Positions 23,209-32,037 of a stretch of DNA of 32,176 nucleotides are shown here, piece after piece. Where the stretch lies: NCBI RefSeq assembly GCF_021731785.1, contig NZ_JAKFWS010000029.1, positions 1-32,176 of the forward strand, in the 5' to 3' direction. Every line of letters starts with the position of its first letter. The stretch's first letter is position 1. This stretch comes from Methylocystis sp. (GTDB taxonomy: Bacteria; Pseudomonadota; Alphaproteobacteria; Rhizobiales; Beijerinckiaceae). Position numbers and translations under genes: made by a program. The notes below the pieces were generated by a model. That model was not told the origin of the DNA, ran no database searches, and saw nothing but the letters and a program-made list of their open reading frames with translations.

Positions 23209-23826
23209 TCATTCCATCACCGCCGCTTTCAGAATGCAGACCATTGTCGCCTGCGCCGGCGTTTTTCCCAGGTTGCGGATGACGTGAGGCCTGTCGCAGC
23301 GGTAGCGCAGGGTCTCTCCCGCTTTCACGCTTGACTTTGCGCCCGCCACTTCGACCTCGAGTTCGCCCTCGCGCACCGACAGGCTCTCGACCGCCCCGCG
23401 CTGATGGGCGTCGGATTCCAGCGCGCCTCCAGGGTCGGCGGCGAATTCATAGCACTGCAGCCATTCGACCGTTTTGATCCAGCCGATGATCGCCAGACGG
23501 CATTTGCCGTCGTTCGAGACCAAGATCGGCGTGTCGGCCTTGCTGGTCTTTTCGAGGAAGGGTTCTTCTTCCGTCGTCTGCAGCACCCGCTCGATCGAGA
23601 CGTCGAGCGCCTGCGCCAGGCGCCAGATCGTGGCGAGCGTCGGATTGGTTTCATTGCGTTCGATCTGGCTGATGATCGATTTGGCGACGCCTGACTGCTG
23701 TGAGAGTTCGGAAAGCGACAAATTATAGGCCTTCCGCAGGCGCTGCACGGTCGCGCCAAGCTGACCCGAAAGCGCCAGCGCGCCCGCCTCCAGCATTTTC
23801 TGCCTATCCTGGCCTTCGACGCCCAT
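23209..23826 (-). CDS. XRE-cupin transcriptional regulator
   Basis: The protein has 205 residues. An N-terminal HTH_3 domain (about 20-80: VQRLRKAYNLSLSELSQQSG, VAKSIISQIERNETNPTLAT, IWRLAQALDV) is joined to a C-terminal cupin (about 125-200: ESLSVREGELEVEV, VKAGETLRYRCDRPHVIRN). Proteins of this layout (PuuR/SutR-like) usually sense a small amine, amino acid or sulfur compound and repress nearby genes. AGGGA lies upstream of ATG 23826; a second ATG ten codons in is possible. It is convergent with bfr. A palindrome upstream is a possible autoregulatory operator. Confidence 0.9.
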   Translation of the reverse strand: MGVEGQDRQKMLEAGALALSGQLGATVQRLRKAYNLSLSELSQQSGVAKSIISQIERNETNPTLATIWRLAQALDVSIERVLQTTEEEPFLEKTSKADTPILVSNDGKCRLAIIGWIKTVEWLQCYEFAADPGGALESDAHQRGAVESLSVREGELEVEVAGAKSSVKAGETLRYRCDRPHVIRNLGKTPAQATMVCILKAAVME

Positions 23827-23887
23827 AGTCCCTGGCGCTTCGGCGGCGCCCGTCCGTTCAGAATCGATCCGGCAAGATATCCGCTTT

Positions 23888-23905
23888 CGTTCGAAATATC
23901 GAACG
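23888..23905. promoter_or_regulatory. Palindromic candidate operator
   Basis: CGTTCGAAATATCGAACG is a perfect inverted repeat with 7-base arms around AATA. It lies 61 bases upstream of the XRE-cupin start and in the region divergent from the phosphoesterase gene, a likely position for a regulator binding site. Confidence 0.45.
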
Positions 23906-24080
23906 CGCTGCTTCCGGCTCTGATGCAGCTTGGTCGTCTTCGACCCGTGTCATGTCATCTCGCTGTGATGCGAATCTGGTCAATCAGCCCATGCGGCGAA
24001 GGCGAGAGGCGAACAGGCTCATGCTCGACAGAAACGCCAGGGCGAATATCTCCCATGCGGCGCGCTCCGAAAAGGCGCAT

Positions 24081-24914
24081 ATGTCGGAACCAACAAGCGA
24101 ACATGCAGTTAAGCGCTATCGGACTCTGTTTCTGTCCGATTTGCATCTCGGCGCGAGAGGCGCCCAGGCTGAACTGCTGGTCGATTTTCTCAAGCATAAC
24201 GACGCCGATACATTCTACCTCGTCGGCGACATCGTCGACGGCTGGCGTCTGAAGAACGGCTGGTACTGGCCGCAGGCCCATAATGACGTCGTCCAGAAGC
24301 TCTTACGCAAGGCGCGGAAAGGCGCACGCGTCATCTATGTGCCGGGCAATCACGACGAATTCGCGCGCGATTACACGGGGCTAAATTTCGGCGGCGTTGA
24401 GGTCGTCGACGACGCGCTGCATGAGACCGCCGACGGCAAGACCATGCTCGTCATTCACGGCGACCAGTTCGACATTGTCGTGCGCAACGCCCGCTGGCTC
24501 GCCTTCTTCGGCGACTGGGCCTATGATTTTGCGATTGTCGTCAACACTTGGTTCAACCGTGCGCGCCGGATGTTCGGCGTCGGCTATTGGTCGCTTTCGG
24601 CCTGGGCGAAGCTGAAGGTCAAGAACGCCGTCAATTTCATCGGCGATTTCGAGAACGCTTTGGCCTCAGAGGCCGCGCGGCGCAATGTCGACGGAGTGAT
24701 CTGTGGCCACATCCATCACGCGACGATCAAGACCATCGGCGGCAAGCTCTATGTCAATACCGGAGACTTCGTCGAAAGCTGCACCGCGATCGCTGAACAT
24801 CAGGACGGAACTTTCGAGATTTTGCGCTGGCATAATACCGCGGCTGAACGCGAGGCGGCGGAGGCCGCAGAAAGCGCCAAGGCCTTGCCGAACGAGAGAG
24901 CTGTGGCGGCCTGA
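24081..24914 (+). CDS. Calcineurin-like phosphoesterase, UDP-2,3-diacylglucosamine diphosphatase-like
   Basis: The protein has 277 residues. Metal-site motifs are D20-x-H22 (LSDLHLG), GDIVDGW (D50), GNHDE (N90, H91), MLVIHGDQFD and GHIHHATIK. The pattern GDIVDGWRLKNGWYWP is typical of the LpxH-like branch of alphaproteobacteria, suggesting lipid A or other glycolipid pyrophosphate hydrolysis. The start at 24081 has AAAAGG upstream and begins just before the conserved domain; the frame extends 43 codons further without support. It overlaps the glycosyltransferase gene (TGATG), so the two probably act on one lipid or glycan pathway. Confidence 0.85.
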   Translation: MSEPTSEHAVKRYRTLFLSDLHLGARGAQAELLVDFLKHNDADTFYLVGDIVDGWRLKNGWYWPQAHNDVVQKLLRKARKGARVIYVPGNHDEFARDYTGLNFGGVEVVDDALHETADGKTMLVIHGDQFDIVVRNARWLAFFGDWAYDFAIVVNTWFNRARRMFGVGYWSLSAWAKLKVKNAVNFIGDFENALASEAARRNVDGVICGHIHHATIKTIGGKLYVNTGDFVESCTAIAEHQDGTFEILRWHNTAAEREAAEAAESAKALPNERAVAA

Positions 24915-26014
24915 TGAGAATATTGGTGGCGACGGACGCTTGGCGTCCGCAGGTGAATGGCGTCGTCCGATCGCTTGAAACCATGGCGCAGTCAGCCCGC
25001 GCGCTGGGCGCCGAAATCGACTTTCTGACGCCGCGCGACTTCAACTCGCTGCCGATGCCGACCTATCCCGAAATCGGGCTGGCGCTCGCCTCGCCGCGCG
25101 CCGTTCGCCGACGGCTCGAGGATGGCTATGATCACGTCCATATCGCGACCGAAGGCCCCATCGGACTCGTGACCCGCGCCGTGCTGCTGCGGTCGCGCCG
25201 CTGCTTCACGACGAGCTTTCACACGCGCTTCCCCGAATATATTCAGGCGCGCTTCGGACTTCCCGTCGGGCTTTCCTACGCGGCTTTGCGCCGCTTCCAC
25301 AACGCCGGCGCCGGCGTGATGGTGTCGACGCCGAGCCTTTCTCGCGAATTGTCGGAGCGCGGATTTCGGCGGATTTTGCGCTGGTCGCGCGGCGTTGACC
25401 ATGCGCTGTTCACGCCCGATGCGGTGGCGCCGCTCCCCTTTGAGCGGCCGATTTTCCTTTATGCGGGGCGACTCGCCGTCGAGAAAAACATCGAGGCCTT
25501 CCTGTCGCTTGATTTGCCGGGAACGAAGCTCGTCGCCGGCGACGGGCCGGCGCGCGCCGGGCTCGAAGCGCGATTTCCGCAGGCCCGGTTCCTTGGCGTG
25601 AAATCGAGCGCCGAACTTGCGGCGCTTTACGCATCATCGGACGTTTTCGTCTTTCCGAGCCGCACCGACACATTCGGCATTGTGCTGCTCGAAGCGATGG
25701 CTTGCGGCCTGCCGGTCGCGGCCTATCCGGTAATGGGTCCGCTCGACGTCATCGGCGCGAGCGGCGCTGGCGCGCTGGACGAGGATTTGCGGGCGGCGGC
25801 GCTCACCGCGCTCGACATCAGCCGAGAGGCGGCGCGGGCGCATGCGCTGACTTTCACCTGGGAGAATTGCGCCCGGCAGTTCCTCGACAATATCCATTAC
25901 GCTCGCGGCGCGGCCGCGCTCGGCGGCGTCGGATTGGAGGCGCTGCGCGCGACAAGCCAGGAATCGGCAGGCGAGCGCCGCTCCGCCAAAAAGCGCCAGC
26001 CTGTCCAGCCATAA
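24914..26014 (+). CDS. Glycosyltransferase family 4 (GT-B), lipid glycosyltransferase-like
   Basis: The protein has 366 residues. The N-terminal Rossmann domain starts MRILVATDAWRPQVNGVVRS, a pattern of GT4 enzymes such as sulfoquinovosyl- and mannosyltransferases acting on lipids; CFTTSFHTRFPEYI is also characteristic. The C-terminal donor domain contains FLYAGRLAVEKNIEAFL, SSDVFVFPSRTDTFGIVLLE with the E-x7-E motif and AMACGLPVAAYPVMGP. The acceptor is unknown. Translation is coupled to the preceding phosphoesterase by overlap. The last about 40 residues are a low-complexity, basic tail. Confidence 0.9.
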   Translation: MRILVATDAWRPQVNGVVRSLETMAQSARALGAEIDFLTPRDFNSLPMPTYPEIGLALASPRAVRRRLEDGYDHVHIATEGPIGLVTRAVLLRSRRCFTTSFHTRFPEYIQARFGLPVGLSYAALRRFHNAGAGVMVSTPSLSRELSERGFRRILRWSRGVDHALFTPDAVAPLPFERPIFLYAGRLAVEKNIEAFLSLDLPGTKLVAGDGPARAGLEARFPQARFLGVKSSAELAALYASSDVFVFPSRTDTFGIVLLEAMACGLPVAAYPVMGPLDVIGASGAGALDEDLRAAALTALDISREAARAHALTFTWENCARQFLDNIHYARGAAALGGVGLEALRATSQESAGERRSAKKRQPVQP

Positions 26015-26118
26015 ACTTGGTTTCCTCGCGGCGTGTGCGGTCGCCATGGCTGGAGACCGGCCGGCGAAGCCGCTATGGTCGGCCTCGCCGCAATCCCAGC
26101 GTGCGCCGGAGCGCCTTG

Positions 26119-26895
26119 TTGAATCTTTCGCCTGAAGAGATCGAACGCTACGCAAGACATCTCGTGCTGCGCGACATCGGCGGGCCCGGCCAGAGCAAGC
26201 TCAAGAAAGCGCGGGTTCTCGTCATCGGCGCCGGCGGGCTCGGCGCGCCGCTCTTGCAATATCTCGCCGCGGCCGGCGTCGGCGCTCTCGGCGTCGTCGA
26301 CGACGACGCCATTTCCCTGTCCAATCTCCAGCGTCAGGTGATCCACGCCACGCAGGACGTCGGCCGCCTGAAGGTCGAAAGCGCGCGGGAGAGCGTCGCC
26401 CGCATCAATCCGCATGTCGTCGTGGAGCCGCACGCGCTGCGACTCGACGAGACGAATGCGCGAGCGCTGATCGCGCGCTACGATATTGTGGCCGATGGGT
26501 CGGATAATTTCGCGACGCGCTATCTGGTTTCCGACGCCTGCTTTCATGAAAGAAAGCCGCTCGTCACGGCCGCGCTCGGCGGTTTCGACGCATCGCTGAC
26601 GACGCTGCGGCCCTTCGAGCGCGGCCCCGAGGGGCCGAATCCAACCTATCGCTGCCTGTTTCCGACGCCGCCGCAGCCGGGCGAAATTCCGACTTGCGAA
26701 GAAGCCGGCGTTCTCGGCGCGCTCGCCGGCGTCGCCGGCGCGATGATGGCGCTCGAAGTCGTGCGTGAGATCGTCGGCTTTGGCGAGGGGCTGGTCGGCC
26801 GCCTGCTGCTCATCGACGCGCGCGGCATGCGATTCGAGACCGTGCGTTACGCCTTCGATCCGGAAAATCCGCTGAGCGGGGCGGGCGCGCATTAA
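26119..26895 (+). CDS. moeB: MoeB/ThiF/HesA-family adenylyltransferase (E1-like)
   Basis: The protein has 258 residues from a TTG start (GGAG at 26108-26111; a TTG one codon upstream is also possible). It activates the C-terminal glycine of a ubiquitin-like sulfur carrier (MoaD or ThiS) as an acyl-adenylate. The N-terminus NLSPEEIERYARHLVLRDIG, the nucleotide loop VIGAGGLGAPLLQYLA and SNLQRQVIH are classic. CLFPTPPQPGEIPTCEEAGV keeps the conserved Cys region. The paired CxxC zinc ligands of E. coli MoeB are absent: the first has only one Cys and the C-terminus lacks the second pair. MoeB, ThiF or HesA cannot be told apart for certain; Mo-cofactor and nif needs fit MoeB/HesA. Confidence 0.88.
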   Translation: MNLSPEEIERYARHLVLRDIGGPGQSKLKKARVLVIGAGGLGAPLLQYLAAAGVGALGVVDDDAISLSNLQRQVIHATQDVGRLKVESARESVARINPHVVVEPHALRLDETNARALIARYDIVADGSDNFATRYLVSDACFHERKPLVTAALGGFDASLTTLRPFERGPEGPNPTYRCLFPTPPQPGEIPTCEEAGVLGALAGVAGAMMALEVVREIVGFGEGLVGRLLLIDARGMRFETVRYAFDPENPLSGAGAH

Positions 26896-26963
26896 TAGAT
26901 GCGCGCCTTTTTTGGTTGCGCATTTTCAGCGCCGAACCTGCGTCCAGCTCGGCGGAAAATGCG

Positions 26964-27317
26964 CTATAGCGCCGCAATGACGGCGATCTCGACCTTATAG
27001 GCCGGCGACACGAGCTTTGCTTCGACAGTGGCGCGCGCCGGCGGATTGGCCTTGTCTACCCATTCGTCCCAGACGCCGTTCATCTCGGCGAAGGTCGAGA
27101 TATCGGCAAGATAGATCGTCGCCGAGAGGATATTCGCCTTGGCGCTGCCGGCTTCAGCAAGGAGCGCGTCGATCTGCGCGAGAATTTCGCCGGTCTGATC
27201 GGCGACCGATCTGCCCTTGGTCTTGTCGGCCACCTGGCCGGCCGTATACACCGCGTTGCCGCGAACGACCGCCTGGCTCATGCGTGGCCCCGCGCCGATT
27301 CTCTTAATGCTGCTCAT
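26964..27317 (-). CDS. RidA/YjgF-family enamine/imine deaminase
   Basis: The protein has 117 residues. RidA proteins hydrolyse reactive 2-aminoacrylate-type intermediates. The pattern AVVRGNAVYTAGQVAD, QTGEILAQIDALLAEAGS, LSATIYLADISTFAEMN and PPARATVEAKL with the conserved Arg carboxylate ligand is clear. It matches the subgroup with a short N-terminus (MSSIKRIGAGPRMSQ). GGGAGGCGAG lies immediately before the ATG. It stands alone between the MoeB-like gene and a repeat/IS remnant. Confidence 0.93.
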   Translation of the reverse strand: MSSIKRIGAGPRMSQAVVRGNAVYTAGQVADKTKGRSVADQTGEILAQIDALLAEAGSAKANILSATIYLADISTFAEMNGVWDEWVDKANPPARATVEAKLVSPAYKVEIAVIAAL

Positions 27318-27345
27318 CTCGCCTCCCTCAATGCCGCGCGGGTTA

Positions 27346-27430
27346 AGGCGCGGCTCGCGAAAAATTGGAACCCGGCTTTTCGCTTAAAGCGCGCTTCACG
27401 CCTAGAGCAACCCGTGTGATCTGAATCATT
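27346..27430 (+). repeat. Dispersed intergenic repeat, copy 3
   Basis: GCGCGGCTCGCGAAAAATTG, GAACCCGGCTTTTCGC and AAAGCGCGCTTCACGCC match the copies at 11249 and 12019. It continues with CTAGAGCAACCCGTGTGATC and a T-rich end, a different tail from copy 1. It abuts the ridA 5' region and the IS630 remnant. Confidence 0.65.
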
Positions 27431-27499
27431 TTTGTTTTTTGAAATTCCTCTTGAGCAGGGAGCGCGGGAGTCCGTTTGTGGCCTTTGACTTGGGAGGCG

Positions 27500-27783
27500 C
27501 CGCATGCTCGCTGCTATTCCCTTGATCTGGGCGAGCGTGCGATCGCGTTGGTCGAGGGCGGGAGGTCGCGCTGCGGCTCGGCAATTGATGATTTCGGCCT
27601 CGTCCTTTGCAGCGACCGGCAGTTTCTGGGAAAAGCCGGGCAAGAAGGCGCGCGCCTCGACGCTGGACGCGCACGCGGACTGGTTGTTGGTTTTGGTCGC
27701 CGGCGAACCGGACTTGCGACCTATGGCTACTGGAAAACGACGACCTTCTTGGCCGGCCTGCGGCGCGACGCCATCATCGCCCA
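27500..27783 (+). mobile_element. Decayed IS630-family transposase remnant
   Basis: Three transposase pieces lie in two frames. YSLDLGERAIALVEGGRSR (from 27515) is the N-terminal HTH start of IS630 transposases. A shifted frame gives ASSFAATGSFWEKPGKKARA and STLDAHADWLLVLVAGEPDL, the linker region. The first frame then gives GYWKTTTFLAGLRRDAIIA (about 27725-27781), the catalytic-core GHWKTTTFVAGLR motif. The catalytic DE region between pieces two and three is deleted. It cannot be active. It fills the 584-base space between ridA and the heparinase gene, for which I see no other gene. Confidence 0.75.
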
Positions 27784-27901
27784 TGACGGACATGCGTCTC
27801 TAGACTATAAGCGGAAGGCGGGTTTGATATTGCCGACTGGCGCGCGGCGAGTTCGGATATTGCGCGAGCGCCGCTATCGGAGGACGCCACTGAGCGCGAC
27901 C

Positions 27902-29617
27902 ATGTTGCGGGATCGGGTACGGCTGGCCAGCGTCTCGGCGGCCCGGGCGGCAGGGGCCTTCGCACGAGGCGCGGCCGCGCCCTATCATCTTATGACTTCG
28001 ATGGCGATCGCGCCGCCGGAGCGGCTGCGTATCGCGCCTCCCGACCTCAGAACGACCGACTCGACCGTCGCAGACCAGATTTACGCCGGCTATTTCTCTT
28101 TCGAAGGCAAGACCGTGCAGGCGAGAGGCGTATCGCCGTTTCTCGCTACGGCGCCGTCCGAGGGCTGGCGGCGCTCGCTTGCCGGCTTCTCCTGGCTAAG
28201 GCACCTGCAAGCGTTCGACAAGAAGGTCGCGCTCGCCAACGCGCAGGCGCTCGTGGCCGACTTTCTTTCTCTTCCAAAGCTGCCGCCCGACGATCCGGCG
28301 ATGGAGCCCGCCGTCGTCGCACGGCGCCTCCTTTCCTTTCTCTCGCAGTCGCCGACGCTGCTCGACGGCGGCGACGCCGACTTCTACGACGCCTTCATGC
28401 TGGCGCTTGCGCGCAACGCGCGGCTGCTTTGGCGCGCCTTGGCCGGAGGCGGCGCGCGCGGCGCCGATCGCCTTTTCTGCGCTATTGCGCTTGCCGAATT
28501 CGCCGTTTGCGCCGACACCGGCCGCAAAATTGCGCCGCATGTATCGCGGGCCCTCAGCACGGAGCTCGACCGCCAGATTCTCATCGACGGCGGCCATGTG
28601 AGCCGCAATCCGCAGGTTGCCGTCGACCTGCTTCTCGACCTGTTGCCGCTGCGGCAGGTGATCGCGGCGCGCGGCCTGCAAGCGCCGCCCGCCGTCCTGC
28701 GCGCGATCGACCGGATGATGCCGATGCTGCGGATGCTGCAGCACGGCGACGGCTCTCTGGCGGTGTTCAACGGCATGGGAGCAACGGCGCTGGATCGGCT
28801 GGCAAGCGCGCTCGCCCATGAGGACTCGCGTGGCGCGCCGCCTGTCAACGCTCCTTACGCCGGCTATCAGCGCATGGAGGCAGGCGACGCGCTCGTCATC
28901 GTCGACGCCGGCGGGCCGCCACCGTTCGAATTCTCGAACTCTGCGCATGCGGGCTGCCTGTCATTTGAATTTTCGATCGGGATCGAGCGCGTTATCGTCA
29001 ACTGCGGCGCCGCTTCGGCGCCGCATTTAGACGCCCGGGAACTGGCACGCGCCACCGCCGCGCATTCGACTCTTGTCGTCGGTGACCGCTCCAGCGCCCG
29101 CATCGCGCCACAAAGCGCGCCGCGCCGGCGCGCCGGGCGCATTCTCGCCGGCCCGCGCAACGCCGAAGTCGAGCGCCGCCGTTTTGAAGGCGGGACGACG
29201 CTCATTTTGTCGCACGACGGCTATGCCCGCGATTTCGGCCTTATCCACGCGCGCGAACTGTCCCTTACGGCGGATGGCGCCGTGCTTCTCGGAGTCGATC
29301 GGCTCCTCGCTTCGGAAGGCGTCAGACAGGCGGAAGCGAGCGACTTCGCCGTGCGCTTTCACATTCACCCGCGCGTACGCGTTGCGCCGCGCGCCGACGG
29401 CGCGATCGAACTCAATCTCGCCAATGGCGATATTGTCGTCTTCGAGGCGCAAGGCCTAACTCCCGAAGTCGAAGACAGTATTTTTTTCGCCGCGCCCGGC
29501 GGCGCGCGCAAATGCGCGCAGATCGTTTTGCGCGGGACGGCGGCCGCCGGCGCCGAGATCGCTTGGAGTTTCCGGCGGCGCGCCGGCGAGCAGGTTCCTC
29601 CCGACGACCAGGTATGA
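27902..29617 (+). CDS. Heparinase II/III family protein
   Basis: The protein has 571 residues from ATG 27902. The family acts as polysaccharide lyases, but members beside purH in Alphaproteobacteria have no assigned substrate. The N-terminal alpha/alpha toroid (about 60-330: [51 protein letters not shown]) precedes the C-terminal beta-sandwich (about 340-570: [55 protein letters not shown]). Frame upstream of 27902 is the IS remnant, so the true start may have been lost or replaced; the ribosome site is weak. It is 28 bases before purH. Confidence 0.88.
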   Translation: MLRDRVRLASVSAARAAGAFARGAAAPYHLMTSMAIAPPERLRIAPPDLRTTDSTVADQIYAGYFSFEGKTVQARGVSPFLATAPSEGWRRSLAGFSWLRHLQAFDKKVALANAQALVADFLSLPKLPPDDPAMEPAVVARRLLSFLSQSPTLLDGGDADFYDAFMLALARNARLLWRALAGGGARGADRLFCAIALAEFAVCADTGRKIAPHVSRALSTELDRQILIDGGHVSRNPQVAVDLLLDLLPLRQVIAARGLQAPPAVLRAIDRMMPMLRMLQHGDGSLAVFNGMGATALDRLASALAHEDSRGAPPVNAPYAGYQRMEAGDALVIVDAGGPPPFEFSNSAHAGCLSFEFSIGIERVIVNCGAASAPHLDARELARATAAHSTLVVGDRSSARIAPQSAPRRRAGRILAGPRNAEVERRRFEGGTTLILSHDGYARDFGLIHARELSLTADGAVLLGVDRLLASEGVRQAEASDFAVRFHIHPRVRVAPRADGAIELNLANGDIVVFEAQGLTPEVEDSIFFAAPGGARKCAQIVLRGTAAAGAEIAWSFRRRAGEQVPPDDQV

Positions 29618-29645
29618 TAAGCGCGGCGCGATTGAGGAGTATGCA

Positions 29646-31250
29646 ATGCCCGTCGATTTGCGCCGCGTGTCGCGCGCGCTGATTTCCGTTTCCGACAAAA
29701 CCCACCTTGTCGAATTTGCCCGGGCTCTGGCGGCACATGGGGTGGAGCTTGTCTCCACGGGCGGCACGCGCAAAGCGCTCGCCGAAGCGGGGCTCGCGGT
29801 TCGCGACGTCGCCGATCTCACGCAGTTTCCGGAGATGATGGACGGCAGGCTGAAGACTCTGCACCCCAAGGTGCACGGCGGTCTTCTGGCGATTCGCGAA
29901 AATCCCCAACATGAAGCGGCGATGCTCGCGCATGACATCCAGCCGATCGACCTTCTCGTCGTCAATCTCTATCCTTTCGAGTCGACGCTTGCCCAAGGCG
30001 CGCGCTTCGAAGAATGCGTCGAAAACATCGACATCGGCGGACCGGCGATGATCCGCGCCGCGTCGAAGAATCACGACGACGTCGCCGTCGTGGTCGATCC
30101 CGAAGACTATGCTGCTCTGGTCGAGGAACTCGAGGCGACGGGGGGCGCGACGCGCCTCGCGACGCGCCGGCGGCTTGCGCAGAAAGCCTTCGCCCGCACG
30201 GCCGCCTATGACGCCGCGATCTCCAATTGGCTCGCGCAGGAGCTTGGCGAAGCCTCGCCGCCGCTGCGCGCCTTCGGCGGTCGTCTCGCCGAGCCCATGC
30301 GCTATGGCGAAAATCCGCATCAATCGGCCGGCTTCTATCTCACCGGCGAGCAGCGGCCAGGGGTCACCACGGCGCGTCAGCTCCAGGGCAAACAGCTTTC
30401 CTATAACAACGTCAACGACACCGATGCGGCCTTCGAATGCGTCGCGGAATTCGATCCGACGCGGACGGCGGCCGCCGTCATCGTCAAGCACGCCAATCCC
30501 TGCGGCGTCGCCGAAGGCGCGACCCTGGCCGAGGCCTATGCAATGGCGTTGCGCTGCGACCCGGTTTCCGCCTTCGGCGGCATCGTCGCGCTCAATCGCA
30601 GGCTCGACGCCGATGCGGCGCGTGAGATCGTCAAGATTTTTACCGAGGTAATCATCGCTCCCGACGCCGACGAGGAGGCGATCGCCGTCATCGGCGCCAA
30701 GAAGAACCTGCGTCTGTTGTTGACCGGCGGGCTGCCCGATGCGCGCGCGGCGGGCTTGACCTATCGTTCGGTTTCGGGCGGCTTTCTCGCGCAATCGCGT
30801 GACAATGCGGTGGTCGACGACATGAAGCTGCAGATCGTGACGAAGCGGCAGCCGACGTCAGAGGAGCTCGCCGATCTCCAATTCGCCTTCCGAGTCGTCA
30901 AGCATGTGAAGTCGAACGCGATCGTTTACGCGAAAAACGCAGCGACAGTCGGAATCGGCGCCGGACAAATGTCACGCGTCGACTCCTCGCGCATCGCCGC
31001 GCATAAGGCGCAGGAAGCCGCGCGCGCGGCGGATTTAGCGGCAAGCCTGACGGAAAGTCTCGCGAAAGGGGCTGTCGTCGCCTCGGACGCCTTTTTTCCA
31101 TTCGCGGATGGATTGCTGGCGGCGGCCGAAGCAGGCGCCACGGCCGTCATTCAGCCCGGCGGCTCGATTAACGATAAGGACGTGATCGCCGCGGCGGACG
31201 CGCAGGACCTTGCTATGGTCTTCACCGGCGTGCGCCACTTCCGGCACTAG
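29646..31250 (+). CDS. purH: Bifunctional AICAR transformylase/IMP cyclohydrolase PurH
   Basis: The protein has 534 residues, the standard length. It catalyses the last two steps of IMP synthesis. The N-terminal MGS-like IMP cyclohydrolase domain shows [48 protein letters not shown] and [17 protein letters not shown]. The C-terminal transformylase domain has [13 protein letters not shown] and the catalytic KHANPCG (Lys281-His282), with [14 protein letters not shown] and [15 protein letters not shown] near the end. GAGGAG precedes the ATG. Gene order heparinase-purH is widespread in Rhizobiales. Confidence 0.97.
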   Translation: MPVDLRRVSRALISVSDKTHLVEFARALAAHGVELVSTGGTRKALAEAGLAVRDVADLTQFPEMMDGRLKTLHPKVHGGLLAIRENPQHEAAMLAHDIQPIDLLVVNLYPFESTLAQGARFEECVENIDIGGPAMIRAASKNHDDVAVVVDPEDYAALVEELEATGGATRLATRRRLAQKAFARTAAYDAAISNWLAQELGEASPPLRAFGGRLAEPMRYGENPHQSAGFYLTGEQRPGVTTARQLQGKQLSYNNVNDTDAAFECVAEFDPTRTAAAVIVKHANPCGVAEGATLAEAYAMALRCDPVSAFGGIVALNRRLDADAAREIVKIFTEVIIAPDADEEAIAVIGAKKNLRLLLTGGLPDARAAGLTYRSVSGGFLAQSRDNAVVDDMKLQIVTKRQPTSEELADLQFAFRVVKHVKSNAIVYAKNAATVGIGAGQMSRVDSSRIAAHKAQEAARAADLAASLTESLAKGAVVASDAFFPFADGLLAAAEAGATAVIQPGGSINDKDVIAAADAQDLAMVFTGVRHFRH

Positions 31251-31307
31251 CCATGCGTCAGACGCTCCGGCTAAACTGGCGCACCGATGCGGACAGGGAG
31301 TTTGAAA

Positions 31308-31622
31308 ATGCGTAAGTCTTGGAAATTGGCGTTGGGCCTCGCCCTGATGTGCGCGCTTGCGTCGAGCGACGCATTGGCGAAACAGCGCAAGCCTGTCGGG
31401 CAAGTCGCCGCAACGCACGGCGACGATTTCCCGATTCCTCTGCCGCATAATCTCACAACCGGCAATGACTGGCTCGACGACGGCGCCGGTTCGGCGGCGC
31501 AGGGGAATCTCCAGCCCAATCGTTACGCCAACGACAATTACTTCCTCGAGCAACAGGATTTCACGCTTCAAGATCCGCAGCGCTACAATGAAATCGGCCA
31601 GTTTTTTGATTACGATTGGTAA
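31308..31622 (+). CDS. Small exported protein of unknown function
   Basis: The protein has 104 residues. A Sec signal peptide (MRKSWKLALGLALMCALASS then DALA, cleavage near residue 24) precedes an 80-residue mature part ending QDPQRYNEIGQFFDYDW, rich in Asp, Asn and Tyr. The start at 31308 follows CAGGGAG; a start seven codons upstream is possible. I do not recognise the family. It is followed by a bidirectional terminator. Confidence 0.75.
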   Translation: MRKSWKLALGLALMCALASSDALAKQRKPVGQVAATHGDDFPIPLPHNLTTGNDWLDDGAGSAAQGNLQPNRYANDNYFLEQQDFTLQDPQRYNEIGQFFDYDW

Positions 31623-31642
31623 ACTGCGCGCGTCCTGAATGA

Positions 31643-31670
31643 AAAAGGCCGGCCCGAACCGGCCTCTTCA
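31643..31670. terminator. Bidirectional terminator
   Basis: AGGCCGG (31647-31653) pairs with CCGGCCT (31660-31666) over loop CCCGAA. The - strand transcript ends in TTTTT (complement of 31643-31647), so it is a good terminator for the gene at 31692; on the + strand it is followed only by CTTC. Confidence 0.8.
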
Positions 31671-31691
31671 TGATCTTTGAATCGGTCAACG

Positions 31692-31955
31692 CTAGCACGC
31701 GGGCACGGTGCGATAGCCAACCACATAGCCATAGCGGCTGTAGATGGGTTCGCGCACATAACCGCAGTCCGGGCCGCTCGCAGCCGCGGCCGCCATGGCG
31801 CCCAGCGCCAGCGCGCCGCCCACGGCGTAAGGCGCCCAGCCATAGCCATGATGATGCCACTTCGACCAGGCCAAAGCCGGCGTGGCGCTGCCGACCGTCG
31901 CGGCGAGAGCGGCGGCGGCGAGGGTCGTAGAAACAATCTTCTTCGAGTTGGACAT
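31692..31955 (-). CDS. Small exported, glycine/histidine/tyrosine-containing protein
   Basis: The protein has 87 residues. The signal peptide MSNSKKIVSTTLAAAALAAT then VGSATPALA is followed by WSKWHHHGYGWAPYAVGG, an Ala-rich hydrophobic stretch (ALALGAMAAAAASG) and a C-terminal part with two cysteines (DCGYVREPIYSRYGYVV). AAGGAGAGCG precedes ATG 31955. It is similar in style to the disrupted Gly/Trp-rich protein at 21798. Function unknown. Confidence 0.75.
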   Translation of the reverse strand: MSNSKKIVSTTLAAAALAATVGSATPALAWSKWHHHGYGWAPYAVGGALALGAMAAAAASGPDCGYVREPIYSRYGYVVGYRTVPAC

Positions 31956-32006
31956 GACGCTCTCCTTGCGGGTCATCGCAATTTTCTCTTTGCGAATAGG
32001 AGCAAT

Positions 32007-32037
32007 CTAGTAGAGCGTTTCTTTGGATCGACTCATA
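32007..32037. mobile_element. Probable terminal end of an IS630-family element
   Basis: CTAG at 32007-32010 is followed by TAGAGCGTTTCTTTGG and then the transposase stop. IS630 elements insert at TA, often inside CTAG, so the element boundary probably lies here. The other end is outside the window, so the inverted repeat cannot be confirmed. Confidence 0.4.

Noticed and set aside
27504-27803. Stand-alone 99-aa gene on the + strand
   Set aside because: Its middle part is a frameshifted piece of an IS630 transposase, not an independent gene.
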